Origin: an uncultured Eubacterium sp.
GTDB lineage: Bacteria > Bacillota > Clostridia > Oscillospirales > CAG-272
NCBI GenBank assembly: GCA_900544285.1
Contig: UQUT01000001.1
Coordinates: 1 to 64,000, forward strand
Direction: 5' to 3'
DNA: 64,000 nucleotides
Part shown: positions 57,578 through 64,000 of the stretch, piece by piece
Layout of the letters: every line of letters starts with the position of its first letter
How positions within the stretch are numbered: the stretch's first letter is position 1
The notes under the pieces: generated by a model
Database searches by the model: none
What the model was told of the DNA's origin: nothing
Seen by the model: only the letters and a program-made list of their open reading frames with translations
Translations under genes and position numbers: made by a program

Positions 57578-59158
57578 ATGTTCAAACATGAAAAAATAAC
57601 AGAAAACCGCAAGCGCATGGGTCTTTCGCAGGAAAAACTCAGTGAGCTTGTCGGCGTTTCGAGACAGGCTATTCAGAAATGGGAAAGCGGCACGGCGGTT
57701 CCCGATTTTGCCCATGTCGTTGCCATGGCTGATATCTTCGGAATAACCGTCGACAGCTTTGCAAGCGACACGGCGTGCGAGTCTTCCGCTCCCGTAAACG
57801 ATTCTCCCGATTTCCCGAGTTGGGGCGGATGGGAATCGTACAGCAAAATGCTCCCCATTGAATACAAGCAGAGCATAGACGAGGGTAAGGACGTTTCAAA
57901 GTACGCTTCCCTCTTTGAGGCTGTTGCGGCAATGCCCGATACGCCCGCAAAGGACGAAATGGCAGACGTTCTTTACAGGATCGTCCGCGACGCAAAGCAG
58001 GTCGACAATTATAAATACACGGAGCCTTCCGATTACGAGCACATCTGCCGCCTATGCTCCGAAAACCATGCAGAGTTCAAAATGCCTGCAGATGACGTTG
58101 TTCTTGACAAGGTCTATGGTGGCTGGCTCGGCAGAATATGCGGATGCTACCTCGGCAAGCCCATTGAAGGAATTATGACCCCCACTCTCAACGAAATTCT
58201 CAAGAGAACGAACAACTATCCCATCTCCCGCTATATTTCAAGAGAAGAGATAACGGAAGAGGTTATGAAGGATATTTCTTTCCCCATCGACAAGAGAGCA
58301 TATCCATCCGATTTCGGAATGATGCCCGTCGACGATGACACAAACTATATTCTCATCGGCTATATCATTCTCAAGAAGTTCGGCAGAGACTTCACGGCAA
58401 ACGACGTTATGAACGTCTGGATAGAGCGCCAGAGCAAGAACGCATACTGCACGGCGGAACGCGTTGCATACAGAAACTTTGTAAACGGTTTCCGTCCGCC
58501 CGTTTCCGCTATCTATAAAAACGCTTTCAGAGAATATATCGGCGCGCAGATTCGCGGCGACTTCTTCGGCTATGTAAACCCCTGCGATCCCAAGTCTGCG
58601 GCTTCCATGGCGTTCCGCGACGCGTCTATATCTCACGTCAAAAACGGTATCTACGGCGAGATGTGGGTTTCCGCAATGATCGCGGCAGCATTTGGTACGG
58701 ACGATATGAAGGAGATCATCAGAACAGGTCTTGCATATGTTCCGAAAACATCGAGACTTTACGAGAGCGTAAGCGAAGTCATCTCTGATTACGAAAACGG
58801 CGTAACAATCGACGAAGTCTGGAAGAAGCTCCATGCAAGATGGAACGAGAAAAACAATTACGACTGGTGCCATACAATCTCAAATGCAGTCATAGTTGCA
58901 GCTTCTCTGCTTTACGGCGAAAAAGATTACGGCAAGACCGTCTGTCTCTCCGTAAGCGAGGGCTTTGACACTGACTGCAACGCGGCAACGGCAGGCTCCG
59001 TTCTCGGCGTTGCGCTCGGCGGAAGCAACATTCCCGAATACTGGGGCGGCAGAGTCAACGATACACTTTGCGCTTCCATATTCGGCTTTGACAAAGTCTC
59101 CATAAAGGAAATGGCGCAGAAAACAATCGCCTTTTTCCCCGAAAAAACACAGCAGTAA
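57578..59158 (+). CDS. HTH-ADP-ribosylglycohydrolase fusion
   Basis: 526 residues; TTGGAGG precedes the ATG. Residues 6-60 are an XRE-type helix-turn-helix (KRMGLSQEKLSELVGVSRQAIQKWESGTAVPD). A linker of about 120 residues (helical) follows, then an ADP-ribosylglycohydrolase domain from about 175: YGGWLGRICGCYLGKPIEG, metal ligands D252-D253-D254 (PVDDDTNYIL) and D464/D466 (EGFDTDCNAATAGSVLG). ARH enzymes remove ADP-ribose or hydrolyse related N-glycosidic bonds. Fusing one to a DNA-binding domain suggests a regulator that senses or processes an ADP-ribosyl ligand. It pairs with a ribokinase-like gene 13 bases downstream. Confidence 0.88.
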   Translation: MFKHEKITENRKRMGLSQEKLSELVGVSRQAIQKWESGTAVPDFAHVVAMADIFGITVDSFASDTACESSAPVNDSPDFPSWGGWESYSKMLPIEYKQSIDEGKDVSKYASLFEAVAAMPDTPAKDEMADVLYRIVRDAKQVDNYKYTEPSDYEHICRLCSENHAEFKMPADDVVLDKVYGGWLGRICGCYLGKPIEGIMTPTLNEILKRTNNYPISRYISREEITEEVMKDISFPIDKRAYPSDFGMMPVDDDTNYILIGYIILKKFGRDFTANDVMNVWIERQSKNAYCTAERVAYRNFVNGFRPPVSAIYKNAFREYIGAQIRGDFFGYVNPCDPKSAASMAFRDASISHVKNGIYGEMWVSAMIAAAFGTDDMKEIIRTGLAYVPKTSRLYESVSEVISDYENGVTIDEVWKKLHARWNEKNNYDWCHTISNAVIVAASLLYGEKDYGKTVCLSVSEGFDTDCNAATAGSVLGVALGGSNIPEYWGGRVNDTLCASIFGFDKVSIKEMAQKTIAFFPEKTQQ

Positions 59159-59171
59159 GGAGTGAGTCAAT

Positions 59172-60062
59172 TTGAAAATACTCAGTTTCGGTTCGCTTAA
59201 TTGCGACTATGTTTACAGTACCGATCATTTCGTGGCTCCCGGAGAAACAATAAGTGCCATCAAGCGCGAGACCTTCTGCGGCGGAAAGGGACTCAATCAG
59301 TCGATTGCCCTTGCAAAGGCGGGCGCAAATGTCTATCACGCAGGTTGCGTCGGCAGTGACGGCGACATGCTCACGGACGCACTTTCTGCGGCAGGCGTTG
59401 ACATTCATCTTATAAAAAAGGTCGACGCACCGTCCGGTCATGCTATTATAGAGGTCGACCCGAGCGGGAAAAACCGCATTATAATTTACGGCGGCGCAAA
59501 CAGGTGCATGACGGAAGAATATGTCGATTCCGTCCTCTCCGAGTTTTCGGAAGGTGATTTCATCGTCCTTCAGAATGAGATAAACGACATAAACCTCATA
59601 ATGAAAAAAGCAAAGGCAAAGAAGATGAAGGTCGTTCTCAACCCTTCCCCTATGGATGAGGCACTGAAAACGGTCGACACTTCCCTTGTTGATTATATGC
59701 TCCTGAACGAAACGGAAGGCTTTGATATGACGGGAAAGACAGATCCGGACGAAATCATATCCGAGCTTGAAAGAAAAGCCCCCGAAATAAGCACAGTGCT
59801 TACTCTCGGCGACAAAGGCGCACGTTACAGCGGCAAGGACGGAAAACATTCTTTCGGGATTTTCCGCGTTCACGCCGTCGATACGACTGCCGCGGGCGAC
59901 ACATTCACTGGATTTTTCATCTCATCCGTATCATCCGGAAAGACCGCAGAAGAGGCACTTCGCATAGCCTCTGCGGCTTCGGCAATCGCTGTCACAAGAA
60001 AAGGCGCTTCCCCTTCAATACCCACGATGGACGAAGTTGTCGAGTTTCTTAAAAACAACTGA
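59172..60062 (+). CDS. Ribokinase-like PfkB kinase
   Basis: 296 residues; it starts with TTG after AAGGAG. The ribokinase fold is complete: FGSLNCDYVYSTDHFVAPGETI, GGKGLNQSIALAKAGANV and the C-terminal DTTAAGDTF with the catalytic D243. Substrates of such kinases include ribose and nucleosides. Coupling with an ADP-ribosylglycohydrolase suggests phosphorylation of the released ribose or a nucleoside. Unlike the PfkB-like protein at 37996, this one keeps its active site. Confidence 0.88.
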   Translation: MKILSFGSLNCDYVYSTDHFVAPGETISAIKRETFCGGKGLNQSIALAKAGANVYHAGCVGSDGDMLTDALSAAGVDIHLIKKVDAPSGHAIIEVDPSGKNRIIIYGGANRCMTEEYVDSVLSEFSEGDFIVLQNEINDINLIMKKAKAKKMKVVLNPSPMDEALKTVDTSLVDYMLLNETEGFDMTGKTDPDEIISELERKAPEISTVLTLGDKGARYSGKDGKHSFGIFRVHAVDTTAAGDTFTGFFISSVSSGKTAEEALRIASAASAIAVTRKGASPSIPTMDEVVEFLKNN

Positions 60063-60072
60063 AAATTCAAAG

Positions 60073-60110
60073 AAAAACTGCGTCCCGACAAAACGAGACG
60101 CAGTTTTTTT
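60073..60110 (+). terminator. Terminator after the HTH-ARH/kinase operon
   Basis: AAAACTGCGTC pairs with GACGCAGTTTT and is followed by T residues. On the minus strand it also serves the convergent acyltransferase gene. Confidence 0.85.
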
Positions 60111-60942
60111 ATTCGCTGTAAACAAGCTCTTTCCCGTAGACGCGTTCATACACTTCTTTGCAGGCGCGAGCATTTTCGGCGAGCATTCGCTCGGCTTCGA
60201 TATGTGCTCTCACGTCGCCTCTGGGGTATATCGGCGGCATTATATGAATTTCATAACGGATGTTGTCCGGAAGCATGTCGAATTCCGGATCCTTTGCATG
60301 AAGAGTCACAAAGCAAGGAACTATCGGCACGTTGTTTTTTGCAGCATAGTAATATGCGCCTATCTTATACGGGCGCGGCTTCTGATAATTCCACCACATC
60401 GCCTGCTCCGGATAGACAAGAATGAAATCTCCGTTTTTCAGTATTTGTGAGATTGCACCGTCGAGCATTTTCATTGTCAGAAGATTACTGCTCAGCGGCA
60501 AGGTGTCGCAATATTTCAAAAGCCAACCGATCACGCCGGGCATGAAATAATTTCCCTCGCGCACGAGCTTATACATTCTGTGCTTTCCCGGCGCCTTTTC
60601 GCCGGCAAGCTTTACAGCCAGATTCTCCGTGACCGAAAAATGATTGCTTGTAAATATTGCGCCGCCGGTCAAATCCTTGAGATTTTCTCCGCCGTGAACG
60701 GTTATATCGAATTTGCTCTTGCAGACATTTTTGCAGACCCATTCAACGCCGCGACTGAAAAATCCGTTCAGCTTGAATTTTGCCGTGCTGTGAAGATAGT
60801 CAACATCGGACGGCATGAGCGTCCTTGCGGGCGGATCCTGTTCAACGTCACAGAAAAAGTAATCACCGCCGAGCTTTTCATAATCCCGTATCTTTTTGAG
60901 AACAGCCTCTCTGTCTGCCGGAAGTTCGGTTTTACGCTTCAT
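60109..60942 (-). CDS. PlsC-family acyltransferase
   Basis: 277 residues. The acyltransferase block motifs appear as SNHFSVTEN (usually N-H-x4-D; here the acidic residue is replaced, with E one position away), VREGNYFMPGVIG, YPEQAMWW and IVPCFVTL. It likely transfers an acyl chain to glycerol phosphate or a glycolipid. Its start overlaps the upstream glycosyltransferase stop by 4 bases, so the four-gene set is one transcript. Confidence 0.82.
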   Translation of the reverse strand: MKRKTELPADREAVLKKIRDYEKLGGDYFFCDVEQDPPARTLMPSDVDYLHSTAKFKLNGFFSRGVEWVCKNVCKSKFDITVHGGENLKDLTGGAIFTSNHFSVTENLAVKLAGEKAPGKHRMYKLVREGNYFMPGVIGWLLKYCDTLPLSSNLLTMKMLDGAISQILKNGDFILVYPEQAMWWNYQKPRPYKIGAYYYAAKNNVPIVPCFVTLHAKDPEFDMLPDNIRYEIHIMPPIYPRGDVRAHIEAERMLAENARACKEVYERVYGKELVYSE

Positions 60943-61880
60943 ACTGTAATCTCCGAAAACATCATAGTTCTGAAATTGCGGTCGCTTTTTGATATTCTTT
61001 CAGCTGACCTGCGAAGGTCGTCGCCCGCCTCGGCGTCACGTCTTTTGTTTTCGTCTCCGAAGTTGTCACGCTCGCGTATGATATTGGCATAGAACGGCGA
61101 AGCTTTTGCGTAATTCCAGAAATGCTCCTGATAAAGTACGCCGGAATAAAGCCAAGGCTTGAAAAACATATTGTAATGAATGAGCCGCAACTTCTCACAC
61201 GGCGACGGGTCGACGGACATCTTGTTCCATTCCGTGCCGAGATAATGAACCTTGTCCTTGCAAATGACGTTCAGATAGTCCTGATCGGGACAGATTGTGT
61301 CAAAATGATATGTTTTGAGCATATGCATAAATTTTCCCTGGAGATCCGCCAATCTCATTTCGCGCAGATTCATAAGCAGGACACCGGAATTAAAATATCT
61401 TTCATATCTGACGCCGACGCCCATGTCCGCATACGTTCTGAACACCTTTTCGCTTGCCACGACCATATCCTGAACCGCCGCAACGAGGTTATCGCCCATA
61501 TCGATCCCGTAAAGCTCGGCTATGTCTTCGAGAACGACCGTATCAGAATCAAGATATATCGCCTTGTCAACGTTCGGAAAAAGCTCCGGAATGAATATTC
61601 TGTAATATATTGAGAGGCTGTAATAATCGCGGAGAGAGAGACTGCTTGCAATGCCGCGTATCTGCGCGGAAACATCGACAAATTTTATGGATATATTTTC
61701 ATTCGACATATCCGTTATTATCTTTTCGTTTTCTTCTTCAATTCCGCTGCAAAGCACGTTTATATTGTATTGCATGCCCTTCGATGCGTTTTCTATAAGC
61801 GAAATCAGCGATACGGACAGATACGGAATGTACCTGTCGTCGCAGGCGTAAAATATCGTGACGGGATTATTCTGTTTCAT
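60939..61880 (-). CDS. GT8 family glycosyltransferase
   Basis: 313 residues from the ATG at 61880 (GAGG upstream). The GT8 fold has TIFYACDDRYIPYLSVSLISLIENA, the metal-binding YLDSDTVV (DxD), YFNSGVLLMNL and CPDQDYLNV, as in lipopolysaccharide/glycogenin-like galactosyl- or glucosyltransferases. It ends with a charged, poorly conserved tail (DENKRRDAEAGDDLRRSAER). It is encoded between another GT8 and an acyltransferase. Confidence 0.88.
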   Translation of the reverse strand: MKQNNPVTIFYACDDRYIPYLSVSLISLIENASKGMQYNINVLCSGIEEENEKIITDMSNENISIKFVDVSAQIRGIASSLSLRDYYSLSIYYRIFIPELFPNVDKAIYLDSDTVVLEDIAELYGIDMGDNLVAAVQDMVVASEKVFRTYADMGVGVRYERYFNSGVLLMNLREMRLADLQGKFMHMLKTYHFDTICPDQDYLNVICKDKVHYLGTEWNKMSVDPSPCEKLRLIHYNMFFKPWLYSGVLYQEHFWNYAKASPFYANIIRERDNFGDENKRRDAEAGDDLRRSAERISKSDRNFRTMMFSEITV

Positions 61881-62703
61881 TTTGCTTTTCCTCAAATTCT
61901 TTCTTTTTTGCTTTGTATTCGGCGAGAATAGCGTCATACTTTTTCGTCAGTACCTCGCTGACCTTTTCTGTTTCCCATGGCTTTATGTTTCTCGTATGAA
62001 AATAAGGCAACCAAAGGATTGTTTTCGTGAAGTGCTGAATGACTGTATCCTCCCTGTCATATCTCTTCTGCTCATTGTATTTTCTCGGGAGAATATACTT
62101 GCGTTTTGTGAGCTTATATATCGCTGTCTGATCCGGAAGGAAGATCTTCTTTTTCGCACAGAGCGCAACGGCTTTTTCAAACAGTCCCGTTTTTCGTATC
62201 TCTGCCATGTTAAGAAGAAGAACCCCGGCGTTTATGTAATGATAACCCATGAAGATCTTTCCGTAATAATCAAGCGCGGCGGCATATTCATAGCCTTCGA
62301 TATCTGTATGGAACAGCGGCGAAAGATCGCCGTTTATCACAATGTCGGTGTCAAGATAGAGAACTTTATCGGGAATATCCGGCAATCTGTCGGCAAAGAG
62401 ACGCAGAAATGTATACGGCGTATATCCCGTCTGCGAATTCGGCGAGTGACCAAGGTGCGCTCTGTAAAGCTCGCCGACGTCAATAAGACTGACGTTACTT
62501 TCGGAATTTACCGATTTATAAATGCTTTCAACAAATATGCGTTGCGCCTCAGTTATAGGCTCGAAACGCTCTTCGATATCTGTCAGATCCATTGTCAGGA
62601 TGTAAGCATTGACGGCTTCCCGCGTATGCTTTACCGTCGATACTGCGGAAATAATAAGTCCGTCAAACATTCTGTCGTTGCCTGCGTACATTACGGAAAT
62701 CAC
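61867..62703 (-). CDS. Second GT8 family glycosyltransferase
   Basis: 278 residues. MISVMYAGNDRMFDGLIISAVSTVKHT starts the fold; YLDTDIVI is the metal site, YINAGVLLLNMAEI and FLPDQTAIYKL follow, and HFTKTILWLP ends the core. The C-terminal acidic coil (EVLTKKYDAILAEYKAKKKEFEEKQ) could be a protein contact. It overlaps its downstream neighbour by 14 bases. The acceptor is unknown; by analogy it is a lipid-linked sugar. Confidence 0.88.
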   Translation of the reverse strand: MISVMYAGNDRMFDGLIISAVSTVKHTREAVNAYILTMDLTDIEERFEPITEAQRIFVESIYKSVNSESNVSLIDVGELYRAHLGHSPNSQTGYTPYTFLRLFADRLPDIPDKVLYLDTDIVINGDLSPLFHTDIEGYEYAAALDYYGKIFMGYHYINAGVLLLNMAEIRKTGLFEKAVALCAKKKIFLPDQTAIYKLTKRKYILPRKYNEQKRYDREDTVIQHFTKTILWLPYFHTRNIKPWETEKVSEVLTKKYDAILAEYKAKKKEFEEKQNETE

Positions 62704-63485
62704 TTTTTTTCCTCCTTTTTTATATACTCAATAAATCTGTAATCACTGTTTTCGGAGTTTTTCAGCATTGATTCATAAGCCGTATCGCGCAGTTTTTTCT
62801 CTGCGTCGCGCGGAGAAAGGGTGCTTTCCGGATAGAACGGACCGTCGATATAAACGGTGACCTTCGGCGGCTTGCCTTCCTTTCTCACTTGAAACGTGCT
62901 TGTCGATACATAAATCGGCACATTATGTTTTACAGGAAAATGAAATGACTTGCTTTCAAAAGGTCTTATTCTCGTATAGTACGGCCAGATGTGCGCCTCA
63001 GGATATATCGTGACACAGCTTCCCTGCAAAATCCGTTTTTCGATTGCGTCCGTAAATCTTCTGAAGGCATACGGCGACTTCGGTATCGGGAGCGCGCCGC
63101 TCATAGAGAGAAAATTTCTAGTCCCGAAGGTTGAAAGGTTTTCGGAGTTGACAACAACATACGTCTTTTTCGGAAACATCAGAAGCGACGGAATAAATGC
63201 GTCGCCGATGATGAGTGTATGATTTGCGTAAAGAAAGCAACCGCCTTCGTCCCTGCGTTTCTTTTTCGTCCTGTCGACAATTTTCAGCTTCAGTTTTATC
63301 TTGCAATAAAGAAAAGCTATCGGCGTCATTATGACGCGGTAAACAAAAAACGCAAGTGCCCTCCAGAAAATATTTTTGTGGACATATTTGTATTTCTTCG
63401 GCACTTCATATCCCGAACGACTGACACCGGCAAACTCATCTTTGAGTTCATCCGAATAATAAATAACTTTCTTCTCTTTTCTCAT
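62700..63485 (-). CDS. PlsC-family acyltransferase, second copy
   Basis: 261 residues. YANHTLIIGDAF (N-H-x4-D kept), YPEAHIWPY and VPIYVSTSTF are the acyltransferase motifs. A hydrophobic stretch (IFWRALAFFVYRVIMTPIAFLYC) may anchor it to the membrane. It is the first gene of the acyltransferase-GT8-GT8-acyltransferase set, with 4-base overlaps to the next gene. This set suggests synthesis of an acylated glycolipid or a lipid-anchored polymer. Confidence 0.85.
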   Translation of the reverse strand: MRKEKKVIYYSDELKDEFAGVSRSGYEVPKKYKYVHKNIFWRALAFFVYRVIMTPIAFLYCKIKLKLKIVDRTKKKRRDEGGCFLYANHTLIIGDAFIPSLLMFPKKTYVVVNSENLSTFGTRNFLSMSGALPIPKSPYAFRRFTDAIEKRILQGSCVTIYPEAHIWPYYTRIRPFESKSFHFPVKHNVPIYVSTSTFQVRKEGKPPKVTVYIDGPFYPESTLSPRDAEKKLRDTAYESMLKNSENSDYRFIEYIKKEEKK

Positions 63486-63610
63486 GAGCTTCCTTTCAAA
63501 AGCGGAATATCTGGAAAGATCCTATCACATGCGGATCGGGAAAGCAACCTATCGTGCCTCTATTGCCCTTCTATATTCCGAAAATCGCTTATTCTACCGC
63601 GAAAACAAAA

Positions 63611-63639
63611 GAGTAGAGTCGTAGAATCCGACTCTACTC
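63611..63639 (-). terminator. Second hairpin beyond the TetR gene terminator
   Basis: GAGTAGAGTCG pairs perfectly with CGACTCTACTC over an 11-bp stem. It lies just beyond the T-rich terminator at 63644, without a T run of its own. It may be a second stop for the TetR transcript. Confidence 0.55.
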
Positions 63640-63643
63640 AACG

Positions 63644-63670
63644 AAAAAACGCCCTTTTGAGGCGTTTTTT
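63644..63670 (-). terminator. Terminator of the TetR-family gene
   Basis: AAAAAACGCC pairs with GGCGTTTTTT across CTTTTGA, with T residues on both strands. Confidence 0.85.
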
Positions 63671-63691
63671 CATACATATATTTTCTTTAAT

Positions 63692-64000
63692 TCAATTATT
63701 GTCCGCTTTATTCATTTCTTTGCTGCGTTTCATGATTTCATTGGAAAAATCACGGCAAAGATCCGCAAGGCTATAAATCTCTTCTATAGCGTCCTCTTTC
63801 ATGCCCTTTTCTATCCATTCAAATGACAGTCCGAACAGCTCGCATTTGAAAAATATGATTGCGGACGCTCTTGCTTTTTCACTTTCGGGGTCTTTGCCGA
63901 ACACCGTTTCAAGATATTTTGTGACGACATATTCGCAGAGCTTCATCATCGACTTTTCATAAATATCTCTGTTTGCCGAGTTATAAATATGTAAAACGGC
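63692..64000 (-). CDS. TetR-family regulator, C-terminal part (cut by window edge)
   Basis: The frame is open to the right edge: 17 codons precede the first ATG, reading AVLHIYNSANRDIYEKS, so the true start and the HTH domain lie beyond 64000. The visible 102 residues are the ligand-binding helical domain of a TetR-type regulator of a kind common in clostridia (VLHIYNSAN, CEYVVTKYL, FKCELFGLSFEWIEKGM). Its neighbours to the left are lipid-related genes, and targets might include them. Family call moderate because the DNA-binding part is not visible. Confidence 0.65.
   Translation of the reverse strand, partial: AVLHIYNSANRDIYEKSMMKLCEYVVTKYLETVFGKDPESEKARASAIIFFKCELFGLSFEWIEKGMKEDAIEEIYSLADLCRDFSNEIMKRSKEMNKADNN

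Overview
The window looks like the chromosome of a spore-forming, strictly anaerobic member of the Clostridia, probably a gut Oscillospirales-type bacterium. The evidence is Spo0A, RicT and a SpoVB-like flippase, a SCIFF peptide with its radical-SAM maturase, [FeFe]-hydrogenase genes with Rex, a c-di-AMP cyclase and receptor, and L-fucose isomerase. Housekeeping promoters are textbook sigma-A type (TTGACA, 17 bp, TATAAT).

Layout. 1-1.4 kb: the C-terminal remnant of a large serine recombinase, then two tRNA-Leu genes (CAG and GAG anticodons) on the minus strand. Between them lie three 130-bp-period repeats that copy the 5' half of tRNA-Leu but carry a different, apparently structured 3' half. 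1.6-11.7 kb: mainly plus-strand housekeeping genes (fucI, AlkD-like glycosylase, guaB, typA, tcdA, darA, holB-like, ricT). 11.8-14.1 kb: spo0A, ispF and ispD on the minus strand. 14.2-25.8 kb: plus-strand run cdaA, a CdaR-like stub, an FAD dehydrogenase, recJ, rel, dtd, hemZ, a uridine-kinase-like gene and a spoVB-like gene.

25.9-34.2 kb: an 8.3-kb prophage bounded by a 25-bp direct repeat. Its morphogenesis genes are those of a filamentous phage (inovirus): Zot-like ATPase, short coat protein followed by a terminator, pIII-like surface protein. Its replication protein instead has the HUH-plus-superfamily-3-helicase architecture of CRESS-type Reps. The left end holds a large cruciform (candidate origin), a structured small RNA convergent with a 39-residue protein gene, and an outward-facing promoter that would reach rep only after the genome circularises. 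A degenerate relative (second small-RNA copy, truncated small ORF, duplicated promoter, 29-residue hydrophobic peptide) sits just outside the right repeat.

34.9-41 kb: NERD protein, MATE exporter, DUF2500 protein, a PfkB-fold protein lacking its catalytic Asp, ruvX and glyS. 41-48.4 kb: a LysR regulator, then rex, an APH-fold protein with a mutated catalytic loop, two thioredoxin-like ferredoxins, a PAS-containing sensory [FeFe] hydrogenase, a SpoIIE-type phosphatase and a second [FeFe] hydrogenase; this looks like a redox/H2-sensing unit. 48.4-57.3 kb (minus strand): LamG-esterase lipoprotein, Orn/Lys/Arg-decarboxylase-like enzyme, SCIFF maturase and peptide with an internal attenuator, Nudix hydrolase, RNHCP protein, proBAC. 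57.6-60.1 kb: an HTH-ADP-ribosylglycohydrolase fusion with a ribokinase-like partner. 60.1-63.5 kb: two acyltransferases flanking two GT8 glycosyltransferases, probably a glycolipid pathway. The right edge cuts a TetR-family gene.

All family assignments come from reading motifs and lengths; no database search was possible.
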